Shown here: positions 25,747 through 33,826 of the stretch, one piece after another
Layout of the letters: each line of letters opens with the position of its first letter
Numbering within the stretch: position 1 is the stretch's first letter
Assembly: GCA_050258815.1 (NCBI GenBank)
Contig: JBLMZM010000176.1
Coordinates: forward strand, 1 to 64,000
DNA length: 64,000 nt
Reading direction: 5' to 3'
Source of the DNA: JAAXKN01 sp050258815
GTDB taxonomy: Bacteria > Bacteroidota > Ignavibacteria > Ignavibacteriales > SURF-24
Made by a program: the position numbers and the translations under genes
Notes under the pieces: model-generated
Databases searched by the model: none
The model's input: the letters and a program-made list of their open reading frames with translations, nothing else
Told to the model about the DNA's origin: nothing

Positions 25747-27213
25747 ATGAATACCAGAATTATGAAACAAAGATATAAAACATACAAATCGGCCAAATCC
25801 GATACAAACCAAAAACCCGCGACAGAAAGAAAAAGTGATACCGGGCGGAAATTTCCTCCGGAAGAAAGATTCCCCGGCAAGAAAAGACTTTCTGCGGATA
25901 AAAAATTTGATGCAGACAAAAAATTTCCCGCAGAAAAAAGATATTCTGCAGATAACAAATATTCTGCAGATGATAAATATTCTTCGGAAGAAAAAGTGCA
26001 GGCAGAAAGAAAACCATCATTTGCAGAAATCGTGCTTTCCAGGCTTCCGGCCGTGGTAAACGGACAAAACAGGACTCCGGATATCGAACCCCTGGCCAGG
26101 CTGGATTATGCCCAGGAGCTCAGGATCAAAAATGAAGCCCTGGCCACCTTCTGGAAACAGCACAGACTCGCACAAAAGCCTGAGGCTATTTTCCCCTCCC
26201 CTAAGAAGCGGCACTACCGTACTACAACCAAAAGAAGAGTGATCTTCCGTGATGGAAAGTTTTACCTGAAATTCAGTGAGAATATACACGCTTATTCACA
26301 GAATGACTACAGCTATTCTGAACTTGAGCCCGAGGAACACAATGCCGTTTATAAGTTTCTGCTGGAAAAGATAAATGAACCGGCATACAAGCTGGCAGGG
26401 ATGAACCTTAACTTCATTATAATCAGGGGCAGCTATACCGAATTTTCAGTAATATTTAATGTGCATTCACTAAATGCTTCGCTGGTCAGAAAGTTTAAGC
26501 TGCTTTCGGAACACCTGCAGAAACTGGAAACAAGGATAATTTCTGCTTTCTTATATCTGGATCCTACCCGTTCCGATTATTACCTGGAGAACCTGCGTCC
26601 CAAAGATCAGCTGAATTTCAAGAAGCTTTACGGTCCCGATAAACTTTTTATCTCAGCAGATGGTAAAAAATATTCATTTTACCCCACCTCATTTTCACAA
26701 ATTAATGAGTCGATGATCCCGGTTATGCTAAAGGCGGCTACGGATATGCTTTCATCGGGTCAGGACAGCAGATTTATCGATCTGTACTGCGGATATGGCC
26801 TTTTTACGCACTATCTGGCCTCCTTTTTCCAGGAATCCATAGGAATTGAAGCCGAAGGTTTATCTGTTAGATCCGCCCAGGAGAACATCCCGTATTTTCA
26901 TCACAGGAATAAAGTCAGGTTTATAGCAGAAAAAATTGATGCCTCCACGATTACCTCCACCCTGCCCATGGTCAGTAAATCCGAGGTCTTTCTGCTGGAC
27001 CCTCCCAGACAGGGAACCGCACAGGGGGTAATTAAATCAATTTCCCAGAGAGCGCCCGTTAAGGTGCTGCATATTTTCTGTGGTGTGGACCAGATTCCGC
27101 CGGAAGTTACACAATGGACGAAAAACGGCTATAAGGTTGAACGGATCGTTCCGCTGGATATGTTTCCCGGTACACCCAATCTTGAAGTAATGATTCTGCT
27201 CAAAAAGAAATAA
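25747..27213 (+). CDS. TrmA/RumA-like RNA (uracil-5)-methyltransferase with hexapeptide-repeat extension
   Basis: A 488-residue protein. Residues 1-90 are a lysine-rich low-complexity extension with nine tandem hexapeptides (such as LSADKK, FDADKK, YSADNK, YSADDK). Residues 100-300 are a largely unmatched central part. The C-terminal 190 residues are a class I SAM-dependent methyltransferase with FIDLYCGYGLFTHYLASFF, LLDPPRQG (RumA DPxR) and the closing block LDMFPGTPNLEVM, as in RNA m5U methyltransferases. The nucleophile is Cys445 in FCGVDQIPPE, with CNP replaced by CGV; Glu480 is present. There is no TRAM domain. It could be RlmD/TrmA-like on rRNA or tRNA; the RNA target is unknown. Confidence 0.82.
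   Translation: MNTRIMKQRYKTYKSAKSDTNQKPATERKSDTGRKFPPEERFPGKKRLSADKKFDADKKFPAEKRYSADNKYSADDKYSSEEKVQAERKPSFAEIVLSRLPAVVNGQNRTPDIEPLARLDYAQELRIKNEALATFWKQHRLAQKPEAIFPSPKKRHYRTTTKRRVIFRDGKFYLKFSENIHAYSQNDYSYSELEPEEHNAVYKFLLEKINEPAYKLAGMNLNFIIIRGSYTEFSVIFNVHSLNASLVRKFKLLSEHLQKLETRIISAFLYLDPTRSDYYLENLRPKDQLNFKKLYGPDKLFISADGKKYSFYPTSFSQINESMIPVMLKAATDMLSSGQDSRFIDLYCGYGLFTHYLASFFQESIGIEAEGLSVRSAQENIPYFHHRNKVRFIAEKIDASTITSTLPMVSKSEVFLLDPPRQGTAQGVIKSISQRAPVKVLHIFCGVDQIPPEVTQWTKNGYKVERIVPLDMFPGTPNLEVMILLKKK
25852..26013 (+). repeat. nine tandem imperfect 18-bp units within the methyltransferase gene
   Basis: Codons 36-89 encode nine consecutive hexapeptides of the pattern aromatic/hydrophobic, x, Ala/Ser/Pro, Asp/Glu, x, Lys/Arg: FPPEER, FPGKKR, LSADKK, FDADKK, FPAEKR, YSADNK, YSADDK, YSSEEK, VQAERK. 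The DNA repeats are diverged but share purine-rich cores such as GCAGATAA. Confidence 0.8.
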
Positions 27214-27275
27214 AAAAAAACGGGATCTGGATTAAAAAAGCCATAATGGCCTCATCTTCAGGTCCCGCTTTTTAA
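27213..27275. terminator. bidirectional terminator between the methyltransferase and CheW genes
   Basis: CGGGATCTG (27221-27229) pairs with CAGGTCCCG (27259-27267, one G-U pair) and is flanked by an A tract on the left and a T tract on the right, so it works on both strands. A small inner GCCATAATGGC hairpin lies in the loop. It sits between two convergent genes. Confidence 0.82.
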
Positions 27276-27288
27276 TAAATCTGCGGTA

Positions 27289-27765
27289 TTAATCCTTGGC
27301 CAGTCCCATCAGTTCTTCTTTTTCACTTTGCATCAGCACCAGTTCCAGATCCAGCAATAACAGCAGGCGGTCTTCCAGTTTGGCAACGGCAGTAATGTAT
27401 TTGGAATTCATTCCCGCTGCAGTAGGGGGTTCCTCAGTGATATTTGCCGGTATTCTCAGCACCTCGTTTACGCTGTCTACCTTAAAGCCGGTGGTCTTGC
27501 CGTCCAGTTCCACGACTATTATTCTTGCATCCTTGTCGGCTTCTCTCTTCTCCATGCCGAGCTTTGTCCTCAGATCAACGACCGGAATTACCCTTCCACG
27601 CAGGTTGATTACCCCCTCAACGTATTCGGGAGCATTCGGAAATTTTGTAATCGTGATCATGCGGTTAATTTCCTGCACCTTTAAAATATCAATTCCAAAT
27701 TCCTCTCTGCCTATATTAAAGCTCACGAGCTGAAGCAGATCAGAGGTGTTTTCATTCTTTTCCAT
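27289..27765 (-). CDS. cheW: chemotaxis coupling protein CheW
   Basis: A 158-residue adaptor linking chemoreceptors to the CheA kinase. CheW features: the opening strand LLQLVSFNIGREEFGIDILK, the groove segment QEINRMITITKFPNAPEYVEGVINLRGRVIPVVDLR, and KTTGFKVDSVNEVLRIPANI and DRLLLLLDLELVL at the end. It lies downstream of a chemoreceptor gene on the same strand and is likely its co-transcribed partner (gap about 60 bp). No CheA occurs in this window, so it must act with a kinase encoded elsewhere. A GGAGA ribosome-binding site precedes ATG 27765. Confidence 0.95.
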   Translation of the reverse strand: MEKNENTSDLLQLVSFNIGREEFGIDILKVQEINRMITITKFPNAPEYVEGVINLRGRVIPVVDLRTKLGMEKREADKDARIIVVELDGKTTGFKVDSVNEVLRIPANITEEPPTAAGMNSKYITAVAKLEDRLLLLLDLELVLMQSEKEELMGLAKD

Positions 27766-27825
27766 TGTTTCTCCAATTTAATTGAGCGGTATCTGAGATG
27801 TGTACCGCTGGTTTATGTGAAATAT

Positions 27826-30078
27826 TTACTTACTTATTAATTTACCGTTTTGTCTTACCGCAAGATGCCTTTGAGCATGCATATTGCTATCCTGAGAACT
27901 GAGCCTGAACTTTGAAATGAGCTCCTGCAGGTTTACCGTCAGACGGTTCAGGTCCTCGGCAGCCCTGGCTATCTGCTCTGTTCCGGCGGCAGATTCCTGT
28001 GTTACGCTTGAAATACCCTCAACATTTTTCGAAATCTCTTCGGCTGCGGCCGACTGTTCCTCACTTGCTGCCGCTACCTGCATAACAACATCCGTCGTTT
28101 TCTTTGCTCCAAGCAGTATATCCTGCAGTACATCTGCAACCTCTCCGGTCAGTTTCATACCTTCTTCAACCGAAGACCTTGCCATATTCATTGATTGATC
28201 TGCCTCTTTGGCTTCCCTCTGTATTGCCTTGATCGTGTCAGCAATCTCCTTGGTAGCTTTTGTTGTGCGTTCTGCCAGCTTCCTGACCTCATCTGCCACA
28301 ACTGCAAACCCGCGGCCCTGTTCACCGGCTCTGGCTGCCTCAATTGCAGCATTCAAAGCCAGCAGGTTTGTCTGGTCGGCAATGTCGTCAATTACCTGTG
28401 CAATTTCCCCGATCTGGTCAGTTTTACCCGAAAGCGAGCTTATGATCCTGGCAGTCGTTTGTGCTGAGGAAACGATTTTGTCCATCCCCTTTTGTGTATT
28501 CTGCACCTTGGTTGCTCCCAGTTCTGCCATTTCCCTGGAATTCTTTGCCATCTCGGCAGCTTCATTTGCATTCTTTGTGCTGTCCAGAATTGTCCTTGTC
28601 ATCTGTTCTACGGCTCCAGCCACCTCGGTGGTCTGCTGGCTCTGTTCCTGGCTGCCTGCGGCCATCTGTTCACTTGAGCTGGATATCTCGTTTGCAGCAC
28701 TGGCTGTGGCCTGTACGGCTTCAGTAACCATTGCAAGTGTATTATTCAGGTCACCAATCATTTTATTTACGTTTTTACCCAGCTGAAACAGGTCGCTTTT
28801 TTCATCCAGCTCCAGTGACGCCGTCAGGTCCCCGTTTGCCACCTGGTTTATTACTCCTGCAACCGGAGCAATCTGCTCATTCAGGTATTCCTTCTGTTTT
28901 GTCTCAAGCTCCCGCAGGTCAACAAAATTTGCAAAGCAGGCTACCATTTCGTTTTTGCTGTTAAAGATGGGACCCGATTGAATGAGTGCAGGAAATTTTA
29001 CACCCGTGTGGTCCACTAGTGTGCGTTTTTCTCCTGACATAAAGTTACCGGCAAAAGCATTCCTGGTCACTGAATCCTGCAGGAATACATCCTTAACGTT
29101 CAGCTTCCCTATTACGTCCTCGGGTTTCTTGTTAAATTTCATCATGCTTAAGGAAGCTTTGTTAATTGAAAGAATATTTGTATCCTTATCGGCAATAAAC
29201 ATTGCCGCGGTCAATCCCTGCTGGAAGCTCTGGGCTATTGCTATTTCATCTTTTATTTTGCCAATCATCACGTTAAAGCCGTCTGAGAGATGGCCGATTT
29301 CGTCTTTGCTGGTATAATCCACATGAACCGAAAAATCTCCCCCCGCTACTTTGCCTGTAGCAGCACTCAGGTTTCCGATCGGCTTATTTACCTTTTTATT
29401 CACTATTATATAGGAAATTATCTGATTAATAATGAGCGTAATTACCAGCAACACCATCAGATAAAGATAAGAATTACTTTTTGCCGCATATCTGTCAACT
29501 ATTCCCTGTGTACGGTTATCCAAAAGCTTAAAGAATTCATCAATGGGCTGCAGGATGATCTCTCTCTGGTGATGGTAATTTTCATCATGAACCAGTCTTC
29601 TTGCAAGCTCCAAATCGGGTGCTCCCTGAACGGTATATTTGCCGTTTGCATCCTGGAAAAGCCCCTTGACCGCATTCATTGCCCTCTCCTCAGTTGAAAC
29701 CAGCTCATTGGACTTATCCTCGGATTCTTTTATCTTGTCAAATTCCGCCTGAGAAAAGTCGAGATCCTTCATCATTTGGGCAAATGAAATTGTCCTTCCG
29801 TCTTTCCTGGGCTTCTTGCCATTGGATATGTCCACCAGATCCCAGTATGATTTCTCATATTTATCATCACCGGTAACCACATAAGTCCTGGCCAGCCTGG
29901 TCAAATCCTCTGAATTCTGTCTTAACTCTATGGCAACCTGATACGATTTATACCTGATCTCCTGACTTTTAACAAGATCCTTCTGCGTCTGCATTAAAAG
30001 AAATGTTGAAACACCCAGGCCGGCTATTGCCAGTCCGGTTACAAAATAGATAATTATGAACATTTTCTTGATCGTCAT
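27826..30078 (-). CDS. methyl-accepting chemotaxis protein with PAS domain
   Basis: A 750-residue chemoreceptor with an N-terminal membrane helix (about 8-28), a periplasmic domain with conserved RTYVVTGDDKYEKSYWD, and a second helix (about 205-225). A HAMP segment follows (VNKPIGNLSAATGKVAGGDF), then a PAS-like region around residues 290-400 (QGLTAAMFIADKDTNILSIN), then the long signalling coiled coil. The hairpin tip QTNLLALNAAIEAARAGEQG is intact. The PAS domain could sense redox, FAD or gas ligands in the cytoplasm. Glutamine-rich segments with QEQSQQTTEVA are typical adaptation regions. It precedes cheW. Part of the tip is nearly identical in DNA to the next receptor. Confidence 0.93.
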   Translation of the reverse strand: MTIKKMFIIIYFVTGLAIAGLGVSTFLLMQTQKDLVKSQEIRYKSYQVAIELRQNSEDLTRLARTYVVTGDDKYEKSYWDLVDISNGKKPRKDGRTISFAQMMKDLDFSQAEFDKIKESEDKSNELVSTEERAMNAVKGLFQDANGKYTVQGAPDLELARRLVHDENYHHQREIILQPIDEFFKLLDNRTQGIVDRYAAKSNSYLYLMVLLVITLIINQIISYIIVNKKVNKPIGNLSAATGKVAGGDFSVHVDYTSKDEIGHLSDGFNVMIGKIKDEIAIAQSFQQGLTAAMFIADKDTNILSINKASLSMMKFNKKPEDVIGKLNVKDVFLQDSVTRNAFAGNFMSGEKRTLVDHTGVKFPALIQSGPIFNSKNEMVACFANFVDLRELETKQKEYLNEQIAPVAGVINQVANGDLTASLELDEKSDLFQLGKNVNKMIGDLNNTLAMVTEAVQATASAANEISSSSEQMAAGSQEQSQQTTEVAGAVEQMTRTILDSTKNANEAAEMAKNSREMAELGATKVQNTQKGMDKIVSSAQTTARIISSLSGKTDQIGEIAQVIDDIADQTNLLALNAAIEAARAGEQGRGFAVVADEVRKLAERTTKATKEIADTIKAIQREAKEADQSMNMARSSVEEGMKLTGEVADVLQDILLGAKKTTDVVMQVAAASEEQSAAAEEISKNVEGISSVTQESAAGTEQIARAAEDLNRLTVNLQELISKFRLSSQDSNMHAQRHLAVRQNGKLISK
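28235..28426 (-). repeat. copy 1 of a near-identical 192-bp repeat in the receptor hairpin tip
   Basis: This stretch matches 30756-30947 with about eight differences by my count, far closer than the flanking parts of the two chemoreceptor genes. Third-base changes dominate. The high conservation of the tip explains protein identity, but nucleotide identity at many synonymous sites suggests recent duplication or gene conversion. Confidence 0.8.
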
Positions 30079-30267
30079 TTTTACTCCAGTCTATTATTCA
30101 ATATTTTCAGCAGTTTTTAATAAACCCATTCTGATTTTAAATATTATTAGAGTTATTATCGTTTCGATTTCAGGAAAATTAAATTGACATGCTGACAATA
30201 CGTTATTTGTTATGGTCCCGGAAATACACATCCCCTTAAATGGATCACTAGAGGCACATACTACAAA

Positions 30268-30301
30268 CCCTGACATTCATGTTTCCTAATGAATGTCAGG
30301 G
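30268..30301. terminator. 13-bp perfect inverted repeat downstream of the second chemoreceptor
   Basis: The arm at 30268-30280 pairs perfectly with 30289-30301 around an 8-base loop. On the plus strand it is followed by CTTTTCTTC, on the minus strand by a weak TTTG. It lies 37 bases beyond the stop codon at 30338. Confidence 0.65.
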
Positions 30302-30337
30302 CTTTTCTTCTGTCTTATTACTATACAGGTACGCTTA

Positions 30338-32440
30338 TCATTGTCTTACAAGCCGGCCATTGCTCCTTACGGCAAAACGTTTCTGCTGCATACCAGGCTG
30401 CATCCCCTGCAGTTCATCACCGAGCCTGAACTTTGATATTATCTCCTGCAGATTTACAGTCAGGCGGTTCAGGTCCTCGGCGGCTCTGGCAATCTGTTCG
30501 GATCCTGCGGCACTTTGCTGTGTTACGCTGCTGATACCCTCAATATTTTTTGAGATCTGTTCGGCTGCACTGGACTGCTCTTCGCTGCCAGCTGCTACCT
30601 GGTTTACAAGGTCATTTACCTTGAAATTAACGTCATAGATTTCTCTGAGTACTTCCGCTACCTCTTCGGTAAGGCTCATGCCTATTTCGACGGATTTTTC
30701 GGCCTCATGCATCCTCAGGTTCGCTTCCTTTGCCTCATTCTGTATTTCCCTTATCGTGTCAGCAATCTCCTTGGTGGCTTTTGTTGTACGCTCTGCCAGC
30801 TTCCTGACCTCATCTGCCACAACTGCAAACCCACGCCCCTGTTCCCCGGCTCTGGCTGCCTCAATTGCAGCATTCAAAGCCAGCAGGTTTGTCTGGTCGG
30901 CAATGTCATCAATTACCTGTGCAATTTCACCGATCTGGTCAGTTTTACTGGCGAGAGATGAAATTTTCACGGCAGTACCCTTTGCAGCTTCAACTATATT
31001 ACTTATTCCTGCTCTGGTTTCTTCAATTTTTTTCTTGCCTTTTTCAGCGCTTGCACTTGCGACCCTGGAGTGTTCAGAAGCAACAGAGGTATTCTTTGTG
31101 CTGTCAAGTATGGTTCTGGTCATCTGTTCAACCGCACTTGCTACTTCACTGGTCTGCTGGCTTTGTTCCTGGCTGCCTGCGGCCATCTCCTCTGAACTGC
31201 TGGATATCTCGTTTGCAGCACTGGCTGTAGCCTGAACCGCTTCATTTACCTGCATTACCAGCGAGTGCAGGGAACCAGCGAACTGGTTGGCATTTTCCTG
31301 GAGTTTCCTGTAATTACCCTGGTAATCACCCGTCATCCTGGCAGTCAGATCCCCAGAACCCACTTTCTCTATTACTGCCTCATAATCTCTCACATTTTTC
31401 ATTATAGTATTTAGCGTATTGTTAAATCCCGCTATTATAAGCTTATACCCGCCCTGGAATTTGTCCGTATTACCGCGTTTTTCCAGGTTACCGCTTATTG
31501 CGGCATGGGCAAGCCCGTTAACTTCTTCGACCAAACCTTTTATCGTTGAACTCAGTTTATTCAGAACAGGAGCAATCTGATCGTCCTTATCAAACATGGG
31601 AGCCTCAAAGTCTGCATCACCTGCGGCAATTCTGTTTAATGCACCACAAATATTCTCCTCCACCTGTTTGGCAAATTGATCCAGCGCTTTACCCATTTCT
31701 CCCAGTTCATCCTTGCTGTCCAGATTTACTCTTGCCTTTACGTGTCCCTTATTCATCTCCTGTACCATAAACAATACTTTGTTTACGCTGTTCTTAACCA
31801 GCCTTGATATTACGTTTCCAAAGAAGACAGAAGCTGCTATGCCTATCAGGGTTATTACCAGCATTACTCTGGAAGCTGTACTTGCCTGTTCCATATTTGC
31901 TGCCGACCTGTCGCTGGCCTCTTTAAGGAATTCATCCACAAGTTTTTCAATTGCTGCCTGTTCATCCATTGCAGTGCTGGTCATTTCTCCCTGAAGCAGA
32001 GTTAATGCTTCCGCGTCTCTATTCTGATAGGCCAGTTCCGACAGTGTTTTAAGGTGTGCCCTGTAGGGTTTGCGCGATTCAACAAAATTATTAAAAAACA
32101 TCCTCGATCTTTCAGAAGGAAGCACCTTTTCAATTGCTTCTACCTCGCTGCTGATTACACGGGAGTATTCCTGAATTTCCTCGGCATGCTTCTTAATTTC
32201 GACAGGATCATTAGCATCTACCATCTCTCTGGCACTGATCCTGACCCTGTGAAATCTCTGCTGAATATTGCCGAGTTTTGCAATTGGCACCGTCATGGTT
32301 GAATATACCTTAGAATAAGAACTGTCAATGCTATTCATGTTCAAAACGCCAACAAAACCTACCAGAAGTGTTACCAGGGAAACTAACACAAATCCTATAA
32401 GAAGTTTTGTACGGATTTTCTGATCTTTAAACCATTTCAT
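30338..32440 (-). CDS. methyl-accepting chemotaxis protein (4-helix-bundle sensor)
   Basis: A 700-residue chemoreceptor with a membrane helix (about 12-33) and an extracytoplasmic four-helix-bundle-like domain rich in Leu/Glu (SARIKH-like QRFHRVRISAREMVDANDP). A second helix sits near 190-208 with a HAMP domain and a Nit-like insert region after it. The signalling region has tip QTNLLALNAAIEAARAGEQG, followed by a QEQSQQTSEVA adaptation segment. It ends LISKFRLGDELQGMQPGMQQ, without the NWETF CheR-tether motif. No PAS domain. Its own gene lies between the single-domain response regulator and the PAS receptor on the same strand, which suggests a shared signalling locus. The ribosome-binding site TGAGGA supports ATG 32440. 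Confidence 0.93.
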   Translation of the reverse strand: MKWFKDQKIRTKLLIGFVLVSLVTLLVGFVGVLNMNSIDSSYSKVYSTMTVPIAKLGNIQQRFHRVRISAREMVDANDPVEIKKHAEEIQEYSRVISSEVEAIEKVLPSERSRMFFNNFVESRKPYRAHLKTLSELAYQNRDAEALTLLQGEMTSTAMDEQAAIEKLVDEFLKEASDRSAANMEQASTASRVMLVITLIGIAASVFFGNVISRLVKNSVNKVLFMVQEMNKGHVKARVNLDSKDELGEMGKALDQFAKQVEENICGALNRIAAGDADFEAPMFDKDDQIAPVLNKLSSTIKGLVEEVNGLAHAAISGNLEKRGNTDKFQGGYKLIIAGFNNTLNTIMKNVRDYEAVIEKVGSGDLTARMTGDYQGNYRKLQENANQFAGSLHSLVMQVNEAVQATASAANEISSSSEEMAAGSQEQSQQTSEVASAVEQMTRTILDSTKNTSVASEHSRVASASAEKGKKKIEETRAGISNIVEAAKGTAVKISSLASKTDQIGEIAQVIDDIADQTNLLALNAAIEAARAGEQGRGFAVVADEVRKLAERTTKATKEIADTIREIQNEAKEANLRMHEAEKSVEIGMSLTEEVAEVLREIYDVNFKVNDLVNQVAAGSEEQSSAAEQISKNIEGISSVTQQSAAGSEQIARAAEDLNRLTVNLQEIISKFRLGDELQGMQPGMQQKRFAVRSNGRLVRQ
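30756..30947 (-). repeat. copy 2 of the near-identical 192-bp repeat in the receptor hairpin tip
   Basis: Partner of 28235-28426, in direct orientation and same reading frame. Confidence 0.8.
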
Positions 32441-32487
32441 ATTTTTTCCTCAAATTGATAATTTTAATATTTTGTTCCGGACACAAA

Positions 32488-32859
32488 TTAATTTACTATT
32501 GGCAGATTGTTCGAAATTACATTAATTAGTTCTTTGATTTTGAACGGTTTTGTAATATAATGGCAAGCGCCTGCTTCCATACCTGTTTTCACGTCCTCCA
32601 AATCGGTTTTTGCAGTTAAAATAATGAACGGTGTAGATTTCAAAAGAGATTGCTGCCTGACTTTCTTCAGCAGTTCCAGACCGTTCATCACGGGCATCAT
32701 TATGTCTGAGATAATAATATCAGGAACCGTTTCCGAAATCTTCTGCATTGCCTCTTTTCCATTTGCCGCCTCAATGGTCTCATAACCAGCGATCTCAAGG
32801 AATGCTTTAATTCCCTGGCGCAGGTCATCTTCATCTTCCACTAACATTATCTTATACAT
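32488..32859 (-). CDS. single-domain response regulator (CheY-like)
   Basis: A 123-residue receiver domain with no output domain. The acidic pocket EDEDD, the phosphoacceptor DIIISDIMMP (around Asp53), the switch threonine in PFIILTAKTD and the lysine in YITKPFKIKEL are all intact. It resembles regulators used by hybrid kinase pathways (with EDEDDLRQGI) as much as true CheY proteins. It is encoded just upstream of the second chemoreceptor and downstream of the LytTR regulator on the same strand, so it may be the motor-side output of the chemotaxis genes, or a relay for the PAS kinase. The gap to the receptor gene is 47 bp. Confidence 0.9.
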   Translation of the reverse strand: MYKIMLVEDEDDLRQGIKAFLEIAGYETIEAANGKEAMQKISETVPDIIISDIMMPVMNGLELLKKVRQQSLLKSTPFIILTAKTDLEDVKTGMEAGACHYITKPFKIKELINVISNNLPIVN

Positions 32860-33049
32860 AATTTTCCGGTTTTTCTGTTATATTCGGCTACAAAGAAGCA
32901 CATATTAACGGATTGATTTATGTGATTGAATTTTGGTCTGAGCGAATTACTATTGCTCTGAGTGATTGATTTTGGATGGATCTGGAGCCGTAAATTTCAG
33001 TTTATGAAGTCTTAATGATAAAGGATCGTTCCTGAAAGGTAAAACATGG

Positions 33050-33826
33050 CTAAAGTTTTAGCTGCGACCTGATCTTTGAGGCGTATCTCTGACTTATTGT
33101 AAAAGCCTTTTCAATTCCTTTTATGTGAACCAGATAAGTACCGCTGGTCCATTTTGAGATTTTGTCAATAAAGTTCATATTAATTATTATTGCCCGGTGA
33201 ATCCTTATAAAAACATTAGGATCGAGCGACTTTTCCCACATTTCGATGGATTTTCTGTAAGTAATACTCTTCCCTGACGCGAGGTAAATCTGACTGTAGT
33301 TCCCGGAAGCTTCAATGGCTTTTATATCCCCGATCCTGATTACCTTAGGAGAATTATCACTAAAATTTGCAAACAGTCTGTCGTCCTGTGACAATTTTTT
33401 ATTTTCGACTCCCGTCTCCGGAAGATTAGTGTTCTGTGTTTTTTTCTTCAGGATTTCACAATGGCGCTTTAACCTGGTATCGATTACTTTAAGTAATGCA
33501 GGCAGGTCAAAGGGTTTAACCACATAATCGTCAGCACCCAGATCCATGCCTTCCCTGAAGCTTTTCATTTCTGCCTTTGCCGTCAGAAAAATAAAAGGCA
33601 CAGCCGCAAGGTCCCTGTCCTCATTTAATATTTCCTTCATCCTGAAGCCGTCCAGCCTGGGCATCATAATGTCACAGATTATGAGGTCAGGCAGATCTTT
33701 TTTTGCATTTTTCAGGCCTTCAATTCCGTCCGATGCCAAAGAAACAGTATATCCGTTTATCTCCAGAAGATCTCTTAGTCCTTCCCTTAAGCTCGTGTCG
33801 TCCTCAATTAAAAGTATTTTTATCAT
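33050..33826 (-). CDS. LytTR-family response regulator
   Basis: A 258-residue transcription factor. The N-terminal receiver (1-120) has LLIEDDTSLREGLRDLLEIN, the phosphoacceptor LIICDIMMPRLDGF, FLTAK and VVKPFD. After a basic, Asn-rich linker, the C-terminal LytTR DNA-binding domain shows IKAIEASGNYSQIYLASGKS, YRKSIEMWEK, and the ending IRIHRAIIINMNFIDKISKW. LytTR regulators bind direct repeats and often control extracellular or membrane genes. The start codon overlaps the stop codon of the upstream histidine kinase (ATGA), so the two are translationally coupled and form a two-component pair. Confidence 0.94.
   Translation of the reverse strand: MIKILLIEDDTSLREGLRDLLEINGYTVSLASDGIEGLKNAKKDLPDLIICDIMMPRLDGFRMKEILNEDRDLAAVPFIFLTAKAEMKSFREGMDLGADDYVVKPFDLPALLKVIDTRLKRHCEILKKKTQNTNLPETGVENKKLSQDDRLFANFSDNSPKVIRIGDIKAIEASGNYSQIYLASGKSITYRKSIEMWEKSLDPNVFIRIHRAIIINMNFIDKISKWTSGTYLVHIKGIEKAFTISQRYASKIRSQLKL

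Noticed and set aside
25716..26020. Minus-strand frames opposite the methyltransferase extension with repeated hydrophobic peptides
   Set aside because: They mirror the hexapeptide repeats on the coding strand and lack a ribosome-binding site; repeats in the DNA give repeats on both strands.
28208..28786. Long open frame on the plus strand (192 residues) inside the first chemoreceptor gene
   Set aside because: It is the antisense shadow of the conserved Ala/Glu-rich signalling domain; the same shadow occurs in the second receptor.
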